From NCBI RefSeq assembly GCF_001545035.1, contig NZ_FCOJ02000029.1:1-64000 (forward strand): a stretch of 64,000 nt of DNA, in the 5' to 3' direction. Source of the DNA: Caballeronia glebae (GTDB lineage Bacteria; Pseudomonadota; Gammaproteobacteria; Burkholderiales; Burkholderiaceae). The notes under the pieces are model-generated. The model saw nothing but the letters and a program-made list of their open reading frames with translations. It was not told where the DNA came from and did no database searches. Every line of letters starts with the position of its first letter. Positions within the stretch are counted from its first letter, which is position 1. The position numbers were made by a program, and so were the translations under genes. Below are positions 16,379 to 26,107 of the stretch, in pieces.

Positions 16379-17977
16379 ATGAATTTCGATGTAGCGATCG
16401 TAGGGAGCGGGCTCGCGGGTCTGAGCGTCGCGCTGAATCTGGCTGAAACGCGACGCGTCGCGATCCTCGCCAAGCGCGCGGCGAACGTCGGCGCAAGCGA
16501 CTGGGCGCAAGGCGGCATCGCGGCGGTGCTGGATTCGGCCGACAGCGTCGACAATCACGTCGACGATACGCTCGTCGCGGGCGGCGGCCTGTGCGACGAG
16601 GCCGCGACGCGCTTCATCGTCGAGAACGGGCGCGCGGCAATCGATTGGCTCATCCACGAAGGTGTGCCCTTCACGCGCGATGTCTCGGCCGAACTCGGCT
16701 TTCATCTGACGCGCGAAGGCGGCCATAGCCATCGCCGCATCATTCACGCGGCGGACGCGACCGGCCACGCGGTCGTCACGACGCTCAGCGAGCGCGTGCG
16801 AAACCATCCGAACATCACCGTTCTCGAAGATCACTACGCAATCGACCTGATCACGTCGGACCGCCTCGGGCTGCCGGGTCATCGCTGCCACGGCCTCTAT
16901 GCGCTCGATCTGAACACGGGCCGCACGGTCACGATTCAGGCGCCGCACACCGTGCTCGCGACGGGCGGCGCGGGCAAGGTCTATCTCTATACGACCAATC
17001 CCGACACGTCGACCGGCGACGGCATCGCGATGGCGTGGCGCGCGGGTTGCCGCATCGCGAACATGGAGTTCATCCAGTTCCATCCGACCTGCCTGTTTCA
17101 TCCCTACGCAAAGTCGTTCCTGATTTCCGAAGCGGTGCGCGGCGAAGGCGGCATCCTGCGCCTGCCCGACGGCACGCGCTTCATGCCCGCGCACGACGAG
17201 CGCGCCGAGCTTGCGCCGCGCGATATCGTCGCGCGGGCGATCGACTTCGAGATCAAGAAGCGCGGCATCGATTGCGTGTATCTCGACATCAGCCACCAGC
17301 CGCGCGCGTTTCTCGAAGAACACTTTCCGACGATCCTCGCGCGCTGCCGCGAATTCGGCATCGATATCGCGAAGCAGCCGATCCCCGTCGTGCCCGCCGC
17401 GCATTACACCTGCGGCGGCGTGGTCACGGATCTCGCGGGGCGCACGGATCGTCCGGGGCTGTATGCGGTCGGCGAAACCTCGTACACGGGGCTGCACGGC
17501 GCGAACCGGCTCGCGAGCAACTCGCTGCTCGAATGCCTCGTGGTCGGCCGGGCGGCGGCGCAGGCGATCGAAGCGGACGGCTTCTCGAACGGCTGTCACG
17601 CCGAATTGCCCGACTGGGACGAAAGCCGCGTGTCCGATCCGGACGAGGAAGTGGTCGTCGCCCACAACTGGGACGAACTGCGGCGCCTGATGTGGAATTA
17701 CGTGGGCATCGTGCGCACGGACAAGCGCCTCGCGCGCGCGCAGCATCGAATCGCGCTGTTGCGCGACGAGATCCACGAGTACTACGCGAATTTCAAGGTG
17801 AGCCGCGACCTGCTGGAGTTGCGCAATCTCGTCGATGTAGCGTCGCTGATCGTCGAAAGCGCTTGCTCGCGGCGCGAGAGCCGCGGCCTGCACTACAGCC
17901 GCGACTGGCCCGCGACCTTGCCGAAGGCGCTGCCGACGGTGCTGATGCCGCCGGTCGCGCGCCGCACGAGCCTTTAG
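16379..17977 (+). CDS. nadB: L-aspartate oxidase
   Basis: A 532-residue flavoenzyme oxidising L-aspartate to iminoaspartate, the first step of de novo NAD synthesis. The FAD motif is AIVGSGLAGLSVALN (6-20), followed by ASDWAQGGIAAVL, the substrate-loop segment LTREGGHSHRRIIHA, and HYTCGGVVTDLAGRTDRPGLYAVGE. The helical C-terminal domain resembles that of fumarate reductase flavoproteins. ATG 16379 gives the standard N-terminus; longer in-frame starts lie in the rpmG terminator region. A possible promoter is CTGTCA (16308-16313) with TATATT (16332-16337). The gene converges with nadC, leaving a 3-bp gap. Confidence 0.93.
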   Translation: MNFDVAIVGSGLAGLSVALNLAETRRVAILAKRAANVGASDWAQGGIAAVLDSADSVDNHVDDTLVAGGGLCDEAATRFIVENGRAAIDWLIHEGVPFTRDVSAELGFHLTREGGHSHRRIIHAADATGHAVVTTLSERVRNHPNITVLEDHYAIDLITSDRLGLPGHRCHGLYALDLNTGRTVTIQAPHTVLATGGAGKVYLYTTNPDTSTGDGIAMAWRAGCRIANMEFIQFHPTCLFHPYAKSFLISEAVRGEGGILRLPDGTRFMPAHDERAELAPRDIVARAIDFEIKKRGIDCVYLDISHQPRAFLEEHFPTILARCREFGIDIAKQPIPVVPAAHYTCGGVVTDLAGRTDRPGLYAVGETSYTGLHGANRLASNSLLECLVVGRAAAQAIEADGFSNGCHAELPDWDESRVSDPDEEVVVAHNWDELRRLMWNYVGIVRTDKRLARAQHRIALLRDEIHEYYANFKVSRDLLELRNLVDVASLIVESACSRRESRGLHYSRDWPATLPKALPTVLMPPVARRTSL

Positions 17978-17980
17978 CGT

Positions 17981-18865
17981 TTAGATCAGGCGCATCGAAA
18001 AGTCGGCCGCGCGCACGTCCTTCGTGAGCGAGCCGACGGAGATGCGATCGACGCCGGTATCCGCGATCGCGCGCACCGTGTCGAAGTTCACGCCGCCCGA
18101 CACTTCGAGCAACGCGCGTCCGGCCGTGATGCGCACGGCGTCGCGCATCATGTCGAGCGTGAAGTTGTCGAGCAGGATCGATTCCGCCCCAGCGTCAAGC
18201 GCCGTTTCGAGCTGCTCCAGCGTTTCCACTTCGATCTGAATCGGCACGCCTGCGTTCAACGCAAGCGCCGCCTCCATTGCCGCGCGGACACCGCCCGCCG
18301 CCGCGATATGGTTTTCCTTGATCAGAATGCCGTCATACAGCGCAAGGCGCTGGTTCGCGCCGCCGCCCACGCGCACCGCGTACTTCTGCGCGAGCCGCAA
18401 GCCCGGCAGCGTCTTGCGCGTGTCGAGAATCCGTGCGTGCGCGCCCTCGATTGCATCGACATAGCGGCGCGTCGCGGTCGCGACGCCCGACAACAATTGC
18501 AGAAAATTGAGGCCGTTACGCTCCGCCGTCAGAAGCGCGCGCGCGGGGCCGTGCAGCAGCACGACCGGCGAGTTCGCCGCCATGCGATCGCCTTCGCGAT
18601 ACTGCCATTCGACTTCGATCGTCGGATCGACGCGGCGCATGACTTCATCGAACCAGGGCGCGCCGCACAGCACCGCTTCCTCGCGCACGATAATGCGCGC
18701 GGTGCGACGTGCGTCGGCGGGCACGAGACGGCCGGTGTGATCGCCCGCGCCAACGTCTTCATCGAGCGCATCGACGACATTGCGCGCGAGCGCGGCGTCG
18801 AATGCTTCGCCGTATTGTTTGCGGACTTCTTCGAAAATCGCCGGATAAGTCGCTGGATAAGTCAT
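17981..18865 (-). CDS. nadC: Nicotinate-nucleotide diphosphorylase (quinolinate phosphoribosyltransferase)
   Basis: A 294-residue enzyme turning quinolinate and PRPP into nicotinate mononucleotide. Motifs include DVGAGDHTGRLVP, ERNGLNFLQLLSGVAT, LDTRKTLPGLR, GGGANQRLALYDGILIKENH and the C-terminal VEVSGG-like strand LLEVSGGVN. The ATG overlaps the nadA stop by one base (TAATG), so the two are translationally coupled. A longer upstream frame exists but overlaps nadA deeply and is not family-like. Confidence 0.94.
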   Translation of the reverse strand: MTYPATYPAIFEEVRKQYGEAFDAALARNVVDALDEDVGAGDHTGRLVPADARRTARIIVREEAVLCGAPWFDEVMRRVDPTIEVEWQYREGDRMAANSPVVLLHGPARALLTAERNGLNFLQLLSGVATATRRYVDAIEGAHARILDTRKTLPGLRLAQKYAVRVGGGANQRLALYDGILIKENHIAAAGGVRAAMEAALALNAGVPIQIEVETLEQLETALDAGAESILLDNFTLDMMRDAVRITAGRALLEVSGGVNFDTVRAIADTGVDRISVGSLTKDVRAADFSMRLI

Positions 18866-19992
18866 TACGCGGCTCCCACGTTCGAGAACAGCGAGCGGTC
18901 TTTGGCAAGATCGCCGCTCGCCTGCACGCGTTTCTTGTGACGCGCGGCGAAGTCGAGCATGCGGTCGATCGGCACGCGCGCGCGCAGCCCGATCGCCGGA
19001 TCGACGTGAATCTCGTTGTGACCGCGTTCCAGCACCTCGGCGAGATTGGCGAGACCGTTCATCGCCATCCACGGGCAGTGCGCGCAACTTTTGCAGGTTG
19101 CACTGTTGCCGGCGGTCGGCGCTTCGATGAAGGTCTTGCCCGGCGCGGCGAGCCGCATCTTGTGCAGAATGCCGAGATCGGTCGCGACGATAAAGCGTTT
19201 CGCGTCGAGCTTCACCGCGGCGTCGATGAGTTGCGTGGTCGATCCGACCACATCCGCGAGTGCGACGACGCCTTCCGGCGATTCCGGATGCACGAGAATT
19301 TTGGCGTCGGGATATTCGTTTCGCAGCAGATCGAGTTCGATGCCCTTGAACTCATCATGAACGAGACACGAACCTTGCCACAGCAACATGTCCGCGCCGG
19401 TCTTCTTCTGAATGTATCCGCCGAGGTGACGATCGGGCGCCCACAGGATTTTTTCGCCGCGCGCGTGCAGATCGGCGACGATTTCGAGCCCGATCGATGA
19501 CGTGACCATCCAGTCCGCGCGAGCCTTCACGGCCGCGCTCGTGTTCGCGTAGACGACCACCGTCCGGTCGGGATGCGCATCGCAGAACGCGGAGAATTCG
19601 TCGGCGGGGCAGCCGAGGTCGAGCGAGCAGGTCGCGTCGAGATCGGGCATCAGCACGCGCTTGTCCGGGCTCAGGATCTTGGCTGTTTCACCCATGAAGC
19701 GCACGCCCGCAACGACCAGTGTTTTCGCGGCGTGATCGCGGCCGAAGCGCGCCATTTCGAGCGAATCGGCAACGCAACCGCCGGTTTCGTCGGCGAGTTC
19801 CTGGAGTTCGGCGTCGACATAATAATGTGCGACGAGCACAGCCTCCTCCCGCTTCAGCAGCGCGCGAATGCGCTCCTTCAACTCGCGCTTGCGCTCGGCC
19901 GACGGTGCGTCCGGCACGCGCGCCCACGCCTCGCCCACTCCACACGTCAGGCCTTGCGGCCGGTCGTACTCGACGCTCCTGATCGCTTCCAT
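18865..19992 (-). CDS. nadA: Quinolinate synthase
   Basis: A 375-residue [4Fe-4S] enzyme condensing iminoaspartate with dihydroxyacetone phosphate to quinolinate. Diagnostic segments are VLVAHYYVDAELQELAD, DATCSLDLGCP, GSCLVHDEF, HPESPEGV and the C-terminal ATCKSCAHCPWMAMN. ATG 19992 is chosen over the ATG at 20043 because GGGGACAGGG lies just upstream and the extra residues are not conserved in type. It precedes and overlaps nadC. Only about 50 bp separate it from the desaturase terminator, so its promoter must be compact or lie upstream. Confidence 0.92.
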   Translation of the reverse strand: MEAIRSVEYDRPQGLTCGVGEAWARVPDAPSAERKRELKERIRALLKREEAVLVAHYYVDAELQELADETGGCVADSLEMARFGRDHAAKTLVVAGVRFMGETAKILSPDKRVLMPDLDATCSLDLGCPADEFSAFCDAHPDRTVVVYANTSAAVKARADWMVTSSIGLEIVADLHARGEKILWAPDRHLGGYIQKKTGADMLLWQGSCLVHDEFKGIELDLLRNEYPDAKILVHPESPEGVVALADVVGSTTQLIDAAVKLDAKRFIVATDLGILHKMRLAAPGKTFIEAPTAGNSATCKSCAHCPWMAMNGLANLAEVLERGHNEIHVDPAIGLRARVPIDRMLDFAARHKKRVQASGDLAKDRSLFSNVGAA

Positions 19993-20042
19993 GTCCCTGT
20001 CCCCTGCTCCGTGCCAACTACGTGATGCGAGAATCGGCTGCA

Positions 20043-20071
20043 CAAAAACAAAAACCCCGCCAGAGCGGGGT
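20043..20071 (-). terminator. Intrinsic terminator of the desaturase gene
   Basis: Stem ACCCCGC / GCGGGGT with loop CAGA, followed on the minus strand by TTTTTGTTTTTG, about 37 bp after the desaturase stop and about 50 bp before nadA. Confidence 0.85.
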
Positions 20072-20107
20072 CTTGTGACGTCTACAAATTTTAACGGATC
20101 TCGCGCG

Positions 20108-21304
20108 TCAGGCGTAGCGGCGCAGACGCAACGCGAAATCCTGCAGCGCCTTGATACCGCTTTCTTCCGCGCGGTGGCACCAGTCCTGCAATTGCGTGAC
20201 GAGTTGCTCGCGCGACGCGTTGGAGCGATCCCACATTGCCGAGAGGTCCTTGCGAAGCTCGATAAACGTGCGCAGCTTCTGGTTGTCCGAGGTCAGCTCC
20301 GGCAACTGCTTGAGCTGCGGCTCGTTCAGGCCGTCTTCTTCCTTGTGGAACCACGTGCGTGCGCCGCGCATCAACTGATACTTCTCGCGCGCGCCGCCTT
20401 CCTTCAGCCTTGCAAGTTCCTGCGCGTAGGCGCGCTTGAGCGCCTTGCCGTAACGCGCCATCACTTCGTAGCGGTTCGACAGCACGGCCTGGAGCGTGTC
20501 CTGATCGACGACGGCCTTGCCCGCCGCGAGCTTCGGCGTGGGCGCGACCTTCTTCACCTTCGCGAGGCCGACCATCGACATCATGCGGATATACATCCAG
20601 CCGATGTCGAATTCGTACCACTTGCTCGAAAGCTTCGCCGACGTCGCGAACGTGTGGTGGTTGTTATGCAGTTCTTCGCCGCCGATCAGAATGCCGAGCG
20701 GGAAGATGTTCGTCGACGCGTCGGCCGAGTTGAAGTTGCGGTATCCCCACCAGTGCGCGAGACCGTTGACGACGCCCGCCGCCCAGAACGGAATCCAGAT
20801 CATCTGCACGGCCCACACCGACAGACCGACGATGCCGAACAGCGCGACGTCGATCACCATCATGACGCTGATGCCGAGGATCGGATAACGCGTGTAGACA
20901 TTGCGTTCCATCCAGTCGTTCGGCGTGCCGTGACTGAACTTGCGCATGGTTTCTTCGTTTTTCGCTTCACTGCGATAGAGTTCCGCGCCTTCGAGGAGCA
21001 CCTTCCAGATGCCGCGCGTTTGCGGGCTGTGCGGGTCTTCCTCGGTTTCGCATTTCGCGTGGTGCTTGCGGTGGATCGCCGCCCACTGGCCGGTCAGCAT
21101 GCCCGTGGTCATCCACAGCCAGAAACGGAAGAAATGGCTCGCGATCGGATGGAGATCCAGCGCGCGATGCGCCTGACAACGATGCAGATAGATCGTGACG
21201 CCAGCGATGGTGACGTGAGTCATCACAAGCGTGCACAGCAGAATCTGCCACCAAGAGAGATCCAGCAGTCCGTTGGCGAGAAATTCAAGGAAAGAATTCA
21301 GCAA
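20108..21304 (-). CDS. Membrane fatty acyl-CoA desaturase
   Basis: A 398-residue integral membrane di-iron enzyme with the three histidine boxes HRCQAH (41-46), HRKHH (78-82) and HNNHH (213-217). These are typical of delta-9 acyl-CoA desaturases, which introduce cis double bonds into membrane fatty acids. Hydrophobic segments lie at about 18-40, 55-75, 142-165 and 165-185. The final 130 residues are soluble, rich in Arg/Glu/Lys and helical, longer than in minimal bacterial desaturases; their role is unknown. Transcribed alone, with its own terminator. Confidence 0.88.
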   Translation of the reverse strand: MLNSFLEFLANGLLDLSWWQILLCTLVMTHVTIAGVTIYLHRCQAHRALDLHPIASHFFRFWLWMTTGMLTGQWAAIHRKHHAKCETEEDPHSPQTRGIWKVLLEGAELYRSEAKNEETMRKFSHGTPNDWMERNVYTRYPILGISVMMVIDVALFGIVGLSVWAVQMIWIPFWAAGVVNGLAHWWGYRNFNSADASTNIFPLGILIGGEELHNNHHTFATSAKLSSKWYEFDIGWMYIRMMSMVGLAKVKKVAPTPKLAAGKAVVDQDTLQAVLSNRYEVMARYGKALKRAYAQELARLKEGGAREKYQLMRGARTWFHKEEDGLNEPQLKQLPELTSDNQKLRTFIELRKDLSAMWDRSNASREQLVTQLQDWCHRAEESGIKALQDFALRLRRYA

Positions 21305-21544
21305 GGCAGTTTACCTGGGTAGCTGTGAAATTCGGGAAAAATGGCCGGTCGAAGAGACTTCGAGCGACGTGTTGTGCACATGAAAGAAAGGTGCGCAAGT
21401 TCGATCGCATTCTACTGCATGCGTTCCAAGTCTTTGGCGTAAAGGTGAAATTCTTTGAATCGTATCAAAACAAAGAAAAACTCACGCCCCGAATTGGTGT
21501 TGATTCATCGGCCAAATCGCAGGTTTGAGCTTGTCGATCAGCAA

Positions 21545-22909
21545 TCAGGCGACAGGTGCGGCACCTGCGCCGCCGTTTCCGGTATTTAATACTGATTCGG
21601 CGCCCCTACGCGGCGCGCAATCGATAATCCTTATATCGCGTTGAGCGTAAGGAATTTCAATGCCATGCTCACAGAATAACCGCCAAACCGCACGGTTTAC
21701 GTGCGACTTTACGCCGCCCGTGCCTTTCGCAGCCTCTTCGATCCAGAAGCTCAGTTCGAGATTGATGCCGTCCGCGCCGAAGCTCGCGAGCAGCGCGGCA
21801 GGCGCCGGGTCCTGCAACACGCGCTCGACGCCTTGCGTCGCCTCGACGAGTAATTGCATGGCGCGTTCGACATCGCAGCGATAACTTACCTGCACCGCGA
21901 TCTTGGCGTTGCCGCGCGTAAGGAACGACGAGTGGTTCTGCACCACATCGGTGATGAGCTTTTCGTTCGGAATCAGCGTTTCGATGCCGTCGAGCCCGCG
22001 CACGACCGTGTAGCGCGTGCGGATCTGCGTGACCGTGCCCTGATTTCCGCTGACATTGATCATGTCGCCGAGGCGCAACGAGCGGTCCAGCAGGATGATG
22101 AAGCCCGACACGTAATTGCTCGCTATCTTCTGCAAGCCAAAACCGAGCCCGACGCCGAGCGCGCCGCCGAACACGCCGAGCACCGTGATGTCGATGCCGA
22201 CGATCGACAGACTCGCCAGAATCGCGGCCAGGATCATCAGCGCCCGCGCGACGCGCGCGAGCACCACTTTCAGATTCGCGTCGACCGAGCGGGCGCGCAT
22301 CAGGCGGTCGTCGAGGAGCGCGCCCGCCCACATCGCGACGATCAGCGTCACGCACACCCACAGCACGCCCGAGGCGAGCGAGAGCAGCGTCATGTGCGCG
22401 TTCGCGAAGTTGAAGCGCACGCTCGCCATCCAGTGGACGACGTCGTCCTGGATGCCCATGACGGTGAGCACCATCGCGACCCAGACGACCACCGTCACGA
22501 GTTTCTCGAAGAGATAGAGAAGCGCGTTCGCCTCGTGCTCCGTCTGGCCGCGGCTGAACACGCGCCGCGCGACGTAGAGCATCGTGTAGATGACGGTGAT
22601 CCCGCACAGCGGTACGAGCGCGAGCCGCAGCAGCGACGTATGGATGAACGGCGCGAGCACGACCTGCGCGATCGACACGAAAACCGTGCCGAGTAACGGA
22701 AACAGCGCCTTGTTGAGACTTTCCGCGCCGAAGCGCACGGCTTCGAAACGCGACTGACGGCGCGCATCGAGCTTCTTGCGAAGCAGACGCGCGCACCACC
22801 ACGCCACCACGAACAGGCCGAGCAGAACGGCCACCTGCCAGATCACTTCCGGCTCGCCGAAATCGCGGAAAAGCCGCGCGGAGAGTTCGCTCAGGAAGTG
22901 GTTCTGCAT
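21545..22909 (-). CDS. Small-conductance mechanosensitive channel, MscS family
   Basis: 454 residues. Four or five N-terminal helices, then the pore helix and cytoplasmic domain with GVGLGFGLQKIASNYVSGF and IILLDRSLRLGDMINV, the MscS signature, followed by TVTQIRTRYTVVRGLDG and LIPNEKL. The extra N-terminal helices make it a medium-size MscS paralogue. It likely opens on hypo-osmotic shock and releases solutes. It starts 3 bp after the RNA methyltransferase stop, in the order purN-methyltransferase-mscS. A 240-bp stretch upstream of the desaturase (21305-21544) lies beyond its stop and holds nothing I recognise. Confidence 0.88.
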   Translation of the reverse strand: MQNHFLSELSARLFRDFGEPEVIWQVAVLLGLFVVAWWCARLLRKKLDARRQSRFEAVRFGAESLNKALFPLLGTVFVSIAQVVLAPFIHTSLLRLALVPLCGITVIYTMLYVARRVFSRGQTEHEANALLYLFEKLVTVVVWVAMVLTVMGIQDDVVHWMASVRFNFANAHMTLLSLASGVLWVCVTLIVAMWAGALLDDRLMRARSVDANLKVVLARVARALMILAAILASLSIVGIDITVLGVFGGALGVGLGFGLQKIASNYVSGFIILLDRSLRLGDMINVSGNQGTVTQIRTRYTVVRGLDGIETLIPNEKLITDVVQNHSSFLTRGNAKIAVQVSYRCDVERAMQLLVEATQGVERVLQDPAPAALLASFGADGINLELSFWIEEAAKGTGGVKSHVNRAVWRLFCEHGIEIPYAQRDIRIIDCAPRRGAESVLNTGNGGAGAAPVA

Positions 22910-22912
22910 TGC

Positions 22913-24211
22913 TTAAGCGGTTTCTTCGGCTGCCTTGGGCGCTTTTCCGGCGTCGGGCAGACGCTCCAGCACCGCCGCGAAGAAGCCGTCCGTGCCGTGC
23001 TTGTGCGGCCACAGCGACAGATATTCGCCCGTGTCCAGATCGATGCGCTGTTCCGCCAGCACGTCGCGCGCGGGCACGACGCGGAAATTCGGATGCGTTT
23101 CGAGGAACTGCGCCACCACGTCTTCGTTCTCCGCTTCGAGCATCGAGCAGGTCGCGTAGACGAGACGTCCGCCGGTTTTCACGAGGCGCGCGGCGCTCGT
23201 GAGGATCGAGAGCTGCTTGGGCGTCAATTCCGCGACGCTCGCGGGCGACTGACGCCACTTCAGATCCGGATTGCGGCGCAGCGTGCCGAGGCCCGAGCAC
23301 GGCGCATCGACGAGCACGCGGTCGATCTTGCCCGCGAGACGCTTGATCTTGGCGTCGTGCTCGCTGTCGATCAGCACGGGATTCACGTTCGACAAACCGC
23401 TGCGCGCGAGGCGCGGCTTGAGCTTCGCGAGCCGGCGATCGGACACGTCGAACGCGTAGAGACGGCCGGACGAGCGCATCATCGCGCCGAGCGCAAGCGT
23501 CTTGCCGCCCGCGCCCGCGCAGAAGTCGACGATCATTTCGCCGCGGCGCGGCGCCACCAGCGAGCAGAGCAACTGGCTGCCTTCGTCCTGGACTTCGATC
23601 CAGCCTTCCTGGAACGGCGCGAGACGCGTCAGCGCCGGCTTGCCGTCCACACGGACGCCGAACGGCGCGAACGGCATTTCGCCAGCGTCGATTCCAGCCT
23701 CGGCGAGCGCCTTCAATGCGACCTCGCGGCTCGCCTTGATCGGATTCACGCGCAGATCGAGCGGCGCGGGATAGTTCAGCGCGGCGGCGAGTTGCGCGAG
23801 TTCCTCGGGCGCGAAGCGCTTGGCCATCGCGTCGTAGATCCACTGCGGCAGGTTCGTGCGCACCCGCACCGCCAGGCTCGCCGGGTCGATCTTCGAGACT
23901 TGCGCGAGCCATTGATACTCGTCGGCGGAAACGAACGGCTTCACCGCGCTCAGGCCGGCGGTCTGCATCAGCCCGAGCAGCGCGAGACGGCGCGCCTGGT
24001 TGCCGCTGCCGCTTTCCGCGAGATGGGAAAACTCCATTTTCCGGCGCAGCACGGCGAAGACCGCCTCGGCGATCACGCCGCGCTCGCCGTGCCCGAGCTT
24101 CGGATGCGCGCGGAAGAAACGGCTCGTCGCGGCGTCGGCGGGGCCGGAAAAGCGGAGTACGTCCGCCAGCAACGTTTCAGTTTGTCCAATCAAAAATCCA
24201 TGCAGCCTCAT
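22913..24211 (-). CDS. rsmB: RsmB/NOP-family rRNA cytosine-C5 methyltransferase
   Basis: A 432-residue SAM-dependent m5C RNA methyltransferase. The C-terminal Rossmann domain holds VDFCAGAGGKTLALGAMM (SAM motif I), RVLVDAPCSGLGTLRRNP with the PCSG motif, and LVYATCSMLEAEN with the catalytic TCS. The N-terminal half is helical, as in RsmB, although a separate NusB-like domain is not obvious. The site in rRNA is therefore less certain than the chemistry. ATG 24211 overlaps the purN stop by 4 nt (ATGA). Confidence 0.82.
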   Translation of the reverse strand: MRLHGFLIGQTETLLADVLRFSGPADAATSRFFRAHPKLGHGERGVIAEAVFAVLRRKMEFSHLAESGSGNQARRLALLGLMQTAGLSAVKPFVSADEYQWLAQVSKIDPASLAVRVRTNLPQWIYDAMAKRFAPEELAQLAAALNYPAPLDLRVNPIKASREVALKALAEAGIDAGEMPFAPFGVRVDGKPALTRLAPFQEGWIEVQDEGSQLLCSLVAPRRGEMIVDFCAGAGGKTLALGAMMRSSGRLYAFDVSDRRLAKLKPRLARSGLSNVNPVLIDSEHDAKIKRLAGKIDRVLVDAPCSGLGTLRRNPDLKWRQSPASVAELTPKQLSILTSAARLVKTGGRLVYATCSMLEAENEDVVAQFLETHPNFRVVPARDVLAEQRIDLDTGEYLSLWPHKHGTDGFFAAVLERLPDAGKAPKAAEETA

Positions 24212-24858
24212 ACGCCCTCCCCGGCAATGTCGGCAAAGAGCCATTGCGGCTCAGACGGCGTGAGGGCGACACGTTCGCCCTCGACAGATAAACGCCCTTC
24301 GATAAACCAGCGCACCGCGCGCGGATAGATTTCGTGCTCGACCGAAAGCACGCGCGCGGCGAGCGCGGCGGCATCGTCGCCGGCCACGACCGGCACCGCG
24401 GCCTGCGCGACGATCGGCCCGTGGTCGAGCGTCGGCGTCACGAAATGCACGCTCGCGCCGTGTACGCGCACGCCGGCGTCGAGCGCCCGCTGATGCGTGC
24501 GCAGCCCCGGAAAACACGGCAGGAGCGACGGATGAACATTGAGCATGCGCCCGGCATATTTCTCGACGAAGGCGTCGGTCAGCACGCGCATGAAGCCCGC
24601 GAGCACGACGAGATCGGGCTCGAAGCGATCGATTTCACGCGCGAGCGCGGCGTCGAACGATTCGCGCCCGTCGAACCGGCGATGATCCACCACGCAGGTT
24701 TCGATGCCGTTCGCGGCCGCGAAGCCTAGACCGGCGGCATCGGGCCGGTTGGAAACGATCGCACAGATGCGGGCCGGCCAGCCGTCGCGCGCGCATGCAC
24801 GCACGACGGCCTCCATGTTGCTTCCGCGTCCGGAGATCAGGATGACGATTTTTTTCAT
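24208..24858 (-). CDS. purN: Phosphoribosylglycinamide formyltransferase
   Basis: A 216-residue folate-dependent GAR transformylase of purine synthesis. The N-terminus KIVILISGRGSNMEAV binds the substrate phosphate. The catalytic residues are in LNVHPSLLPCFPG (Asn107, His109) and TPTLDHGPIV (Asp145). It is the first gene of the purN-rsmB-mscS run and overlaps rsmB by 4 nt. A ribF promoter lies divergently, about 110 bp upstream. Confidence 0.95.
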   Translation of the reverse strand: MKKIVILISGRGSNMEAVVRACARDGWPARICAIVSNRPDAAGLGFAAANGIETCVVDHRRFDGRESFDAALAREIDRFEPDLVVLAGFMRVLTDAFVEKYAGRMLNVHPSLLPCFPGLRTHQRALDAGVRVHGASVHFVTPTLDHGPIVAQAAVPVVAGDDAAALAARVLSVEHEIYPRAVRWFIEGRLSVEGERVALTPSEPQWLFADIAGEGV

Positions 24859-24969
24859 CCGCGGATTTTATCATTCGAAGGGTGCGAAAATCGTGCCAAA
24901 GAGGATCGGAACCGGCATCGATCGGGCATCGAACCGGGGCGCCCGCGCCCGTCCCTCTGTGCGAGCGTT

Positions 24970-24975
24970 TATAAT
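24970..24975 (+). promoter_or_regulatory. -10 box of the ribF-ileS promoter
   Basis: A perfect TATAAT at 24970-24975; no good -35 match lies 17 bp upstream. The predicted transcript start at about 24982 leaves a leader of about 38 nt before GTG 25020. Confidence 0.45.
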
Positions 24976-25019
24976 CTAACGCTTTGCAGCATCAGCCCTC
25001 CCATCGACCATCGCCTATC

Positions 25020-26015
25020 GTGAGAGTCTTTCGCGGCCTTCCCAATGCCGAAAGCCGGGCGCCCTGCGCACTGACCATCGGCAATTTCGACGGTGTCCAT
25101 CGCGGCCACCAGGCGCTGCTCGCGCACGTGCGGGCGGCCGCCGACGCGCGCGGCCTGCCGGTCTGCGTGATGACCTTCGAGCCGCATCCGCGCGAGTTCT
25201 TCAATCCGGCCGGCGCGCCGCCGCGCATCGCCATGCTGCGCGACAAACTCGAAGCGCTGCGCACCAACGGCGTCGATCGCGTGGTGGTCGAGCACTTCAA
25301 CAAGACGTTCGCGGGCCAGTCGCCGGATACGTTCGTGAAGAACGTCATCGTCGACGGATTGCACGCGCGCTGGGTCATGGTCGGCGACGACTTCTGCTAC
25401 GGCGCGAGACGCGCGGGCGACTTCAATTCCCTCAAGGCGGCCGGCGAGAAATACGGCTTCGAAGTCGAGCAGATGGCCACCGTCGCGCATCCGAACGGCA
25501 CGCGCATTTCGTCGTCCTCGGTGCGGGCGTCGCTCGTCGCGGGCGATCTCGACGCGGCGCAAGTCGCGCTCGGGCGTCCGTATGTCATCAGCGGGCACGT
25601 CGTGCATGGCGCGAAGCTCGGCCGCGATCTCGGCTTTCCCACGCTGAATCTGCCGATCGCGCACAAGCGGCCGGCGCTCGCGGGCATTTTCGTCGTGCGC
25701 GTGCACGGTCTCGCCGATGAACCGCTGCCTGCCGTCGCGAGCCTGGGTCTGCGTCCGACCGTCGACGATTCCGGCCGCGTGCTCCTCGAAGTCTTCGTGC
25801 TCGACTGGCACGGCGACGCCTACGGCAAGCTCGTGCGCGTCGAATTCCTGAAGAAGCTGCGCGACGAGGAAAAATACGTCGACCTCGAAACGCTGTCCGC
25901 TGCGATTGCGAAAGACGTCGACAACGCGCGCGCGTACTTCGGCCTGCCGCCCGCGAGCAACGCCGGCAGCCGCGCCACGGGCTTTGCCATTTCGGCGACC
26001 GATCGAATTAGGTGA
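25020..26015 (+). CDS. ribF: Bifunctional riboflavin kinase/FAD synthetase
   Basis: A 331-residue enzyme making FMN and then FAD. The N-terminal FAD synthetase domain has LTIGNFDGVHRGHQALL and FEPHPREFF. The C-terminal riboflavin kinase domain has GRPYVISGHVVHGAKLGRDL, FPTLNL and ASLGLRPTV. I chose GTG 25020, which gives the usual VRVFRGLPNAESRAP start; an in-frame TTG at 24984 would add 12 residues of unlikely sequence. It heads a same-strand run through ileS, lspA, coaBC, an LLM oxidoreductase and dut. Confidence 0.92.
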   Translation: MRVFRGLPNAESRAPCALTIGNFDGVHRGHQALLAHVRAAADARGLPVCVMTFEPHPREFFNPAGAPPRIAMLRDKLEALRTNGVDRVVVEHFNKTFAGQSPDTFVKNVIVDGLHARWVMVGDDFCYGARRAGDFNSLKAAGEKYGFEVEQMATVAHPNGTRISSSSVRASLVAGDLDAAQVALGRPYVISGHVVHGAKLGRDLGFPTLNLPIAHKRPALAGIFVVRVHGLADEPLPAVASLGLRPTVDDSGRVLLEVFVLDWHGDAYGKLVRVEFLKKLRDEEKYVDLETLSAAIAKDVDNARAYFGLPPASNAGSRATGFAISATDRIR

Positions 26016-26107
26016 GCGCGCGGCGCAACGTGTGCCGCTCGCTGCCCCGCTTTCCGAATCATCGCGCGCTACAAAAGCGCCGTCTCACCGAATTCACTGA
26101 GTCACCC

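Noticed and set aside
21325..21528. 67-codon frame upstream of the desaturase
   Set aside because: Non-ATG start without a ribosome site in a likely promoter region; composition does not suggest a protein.
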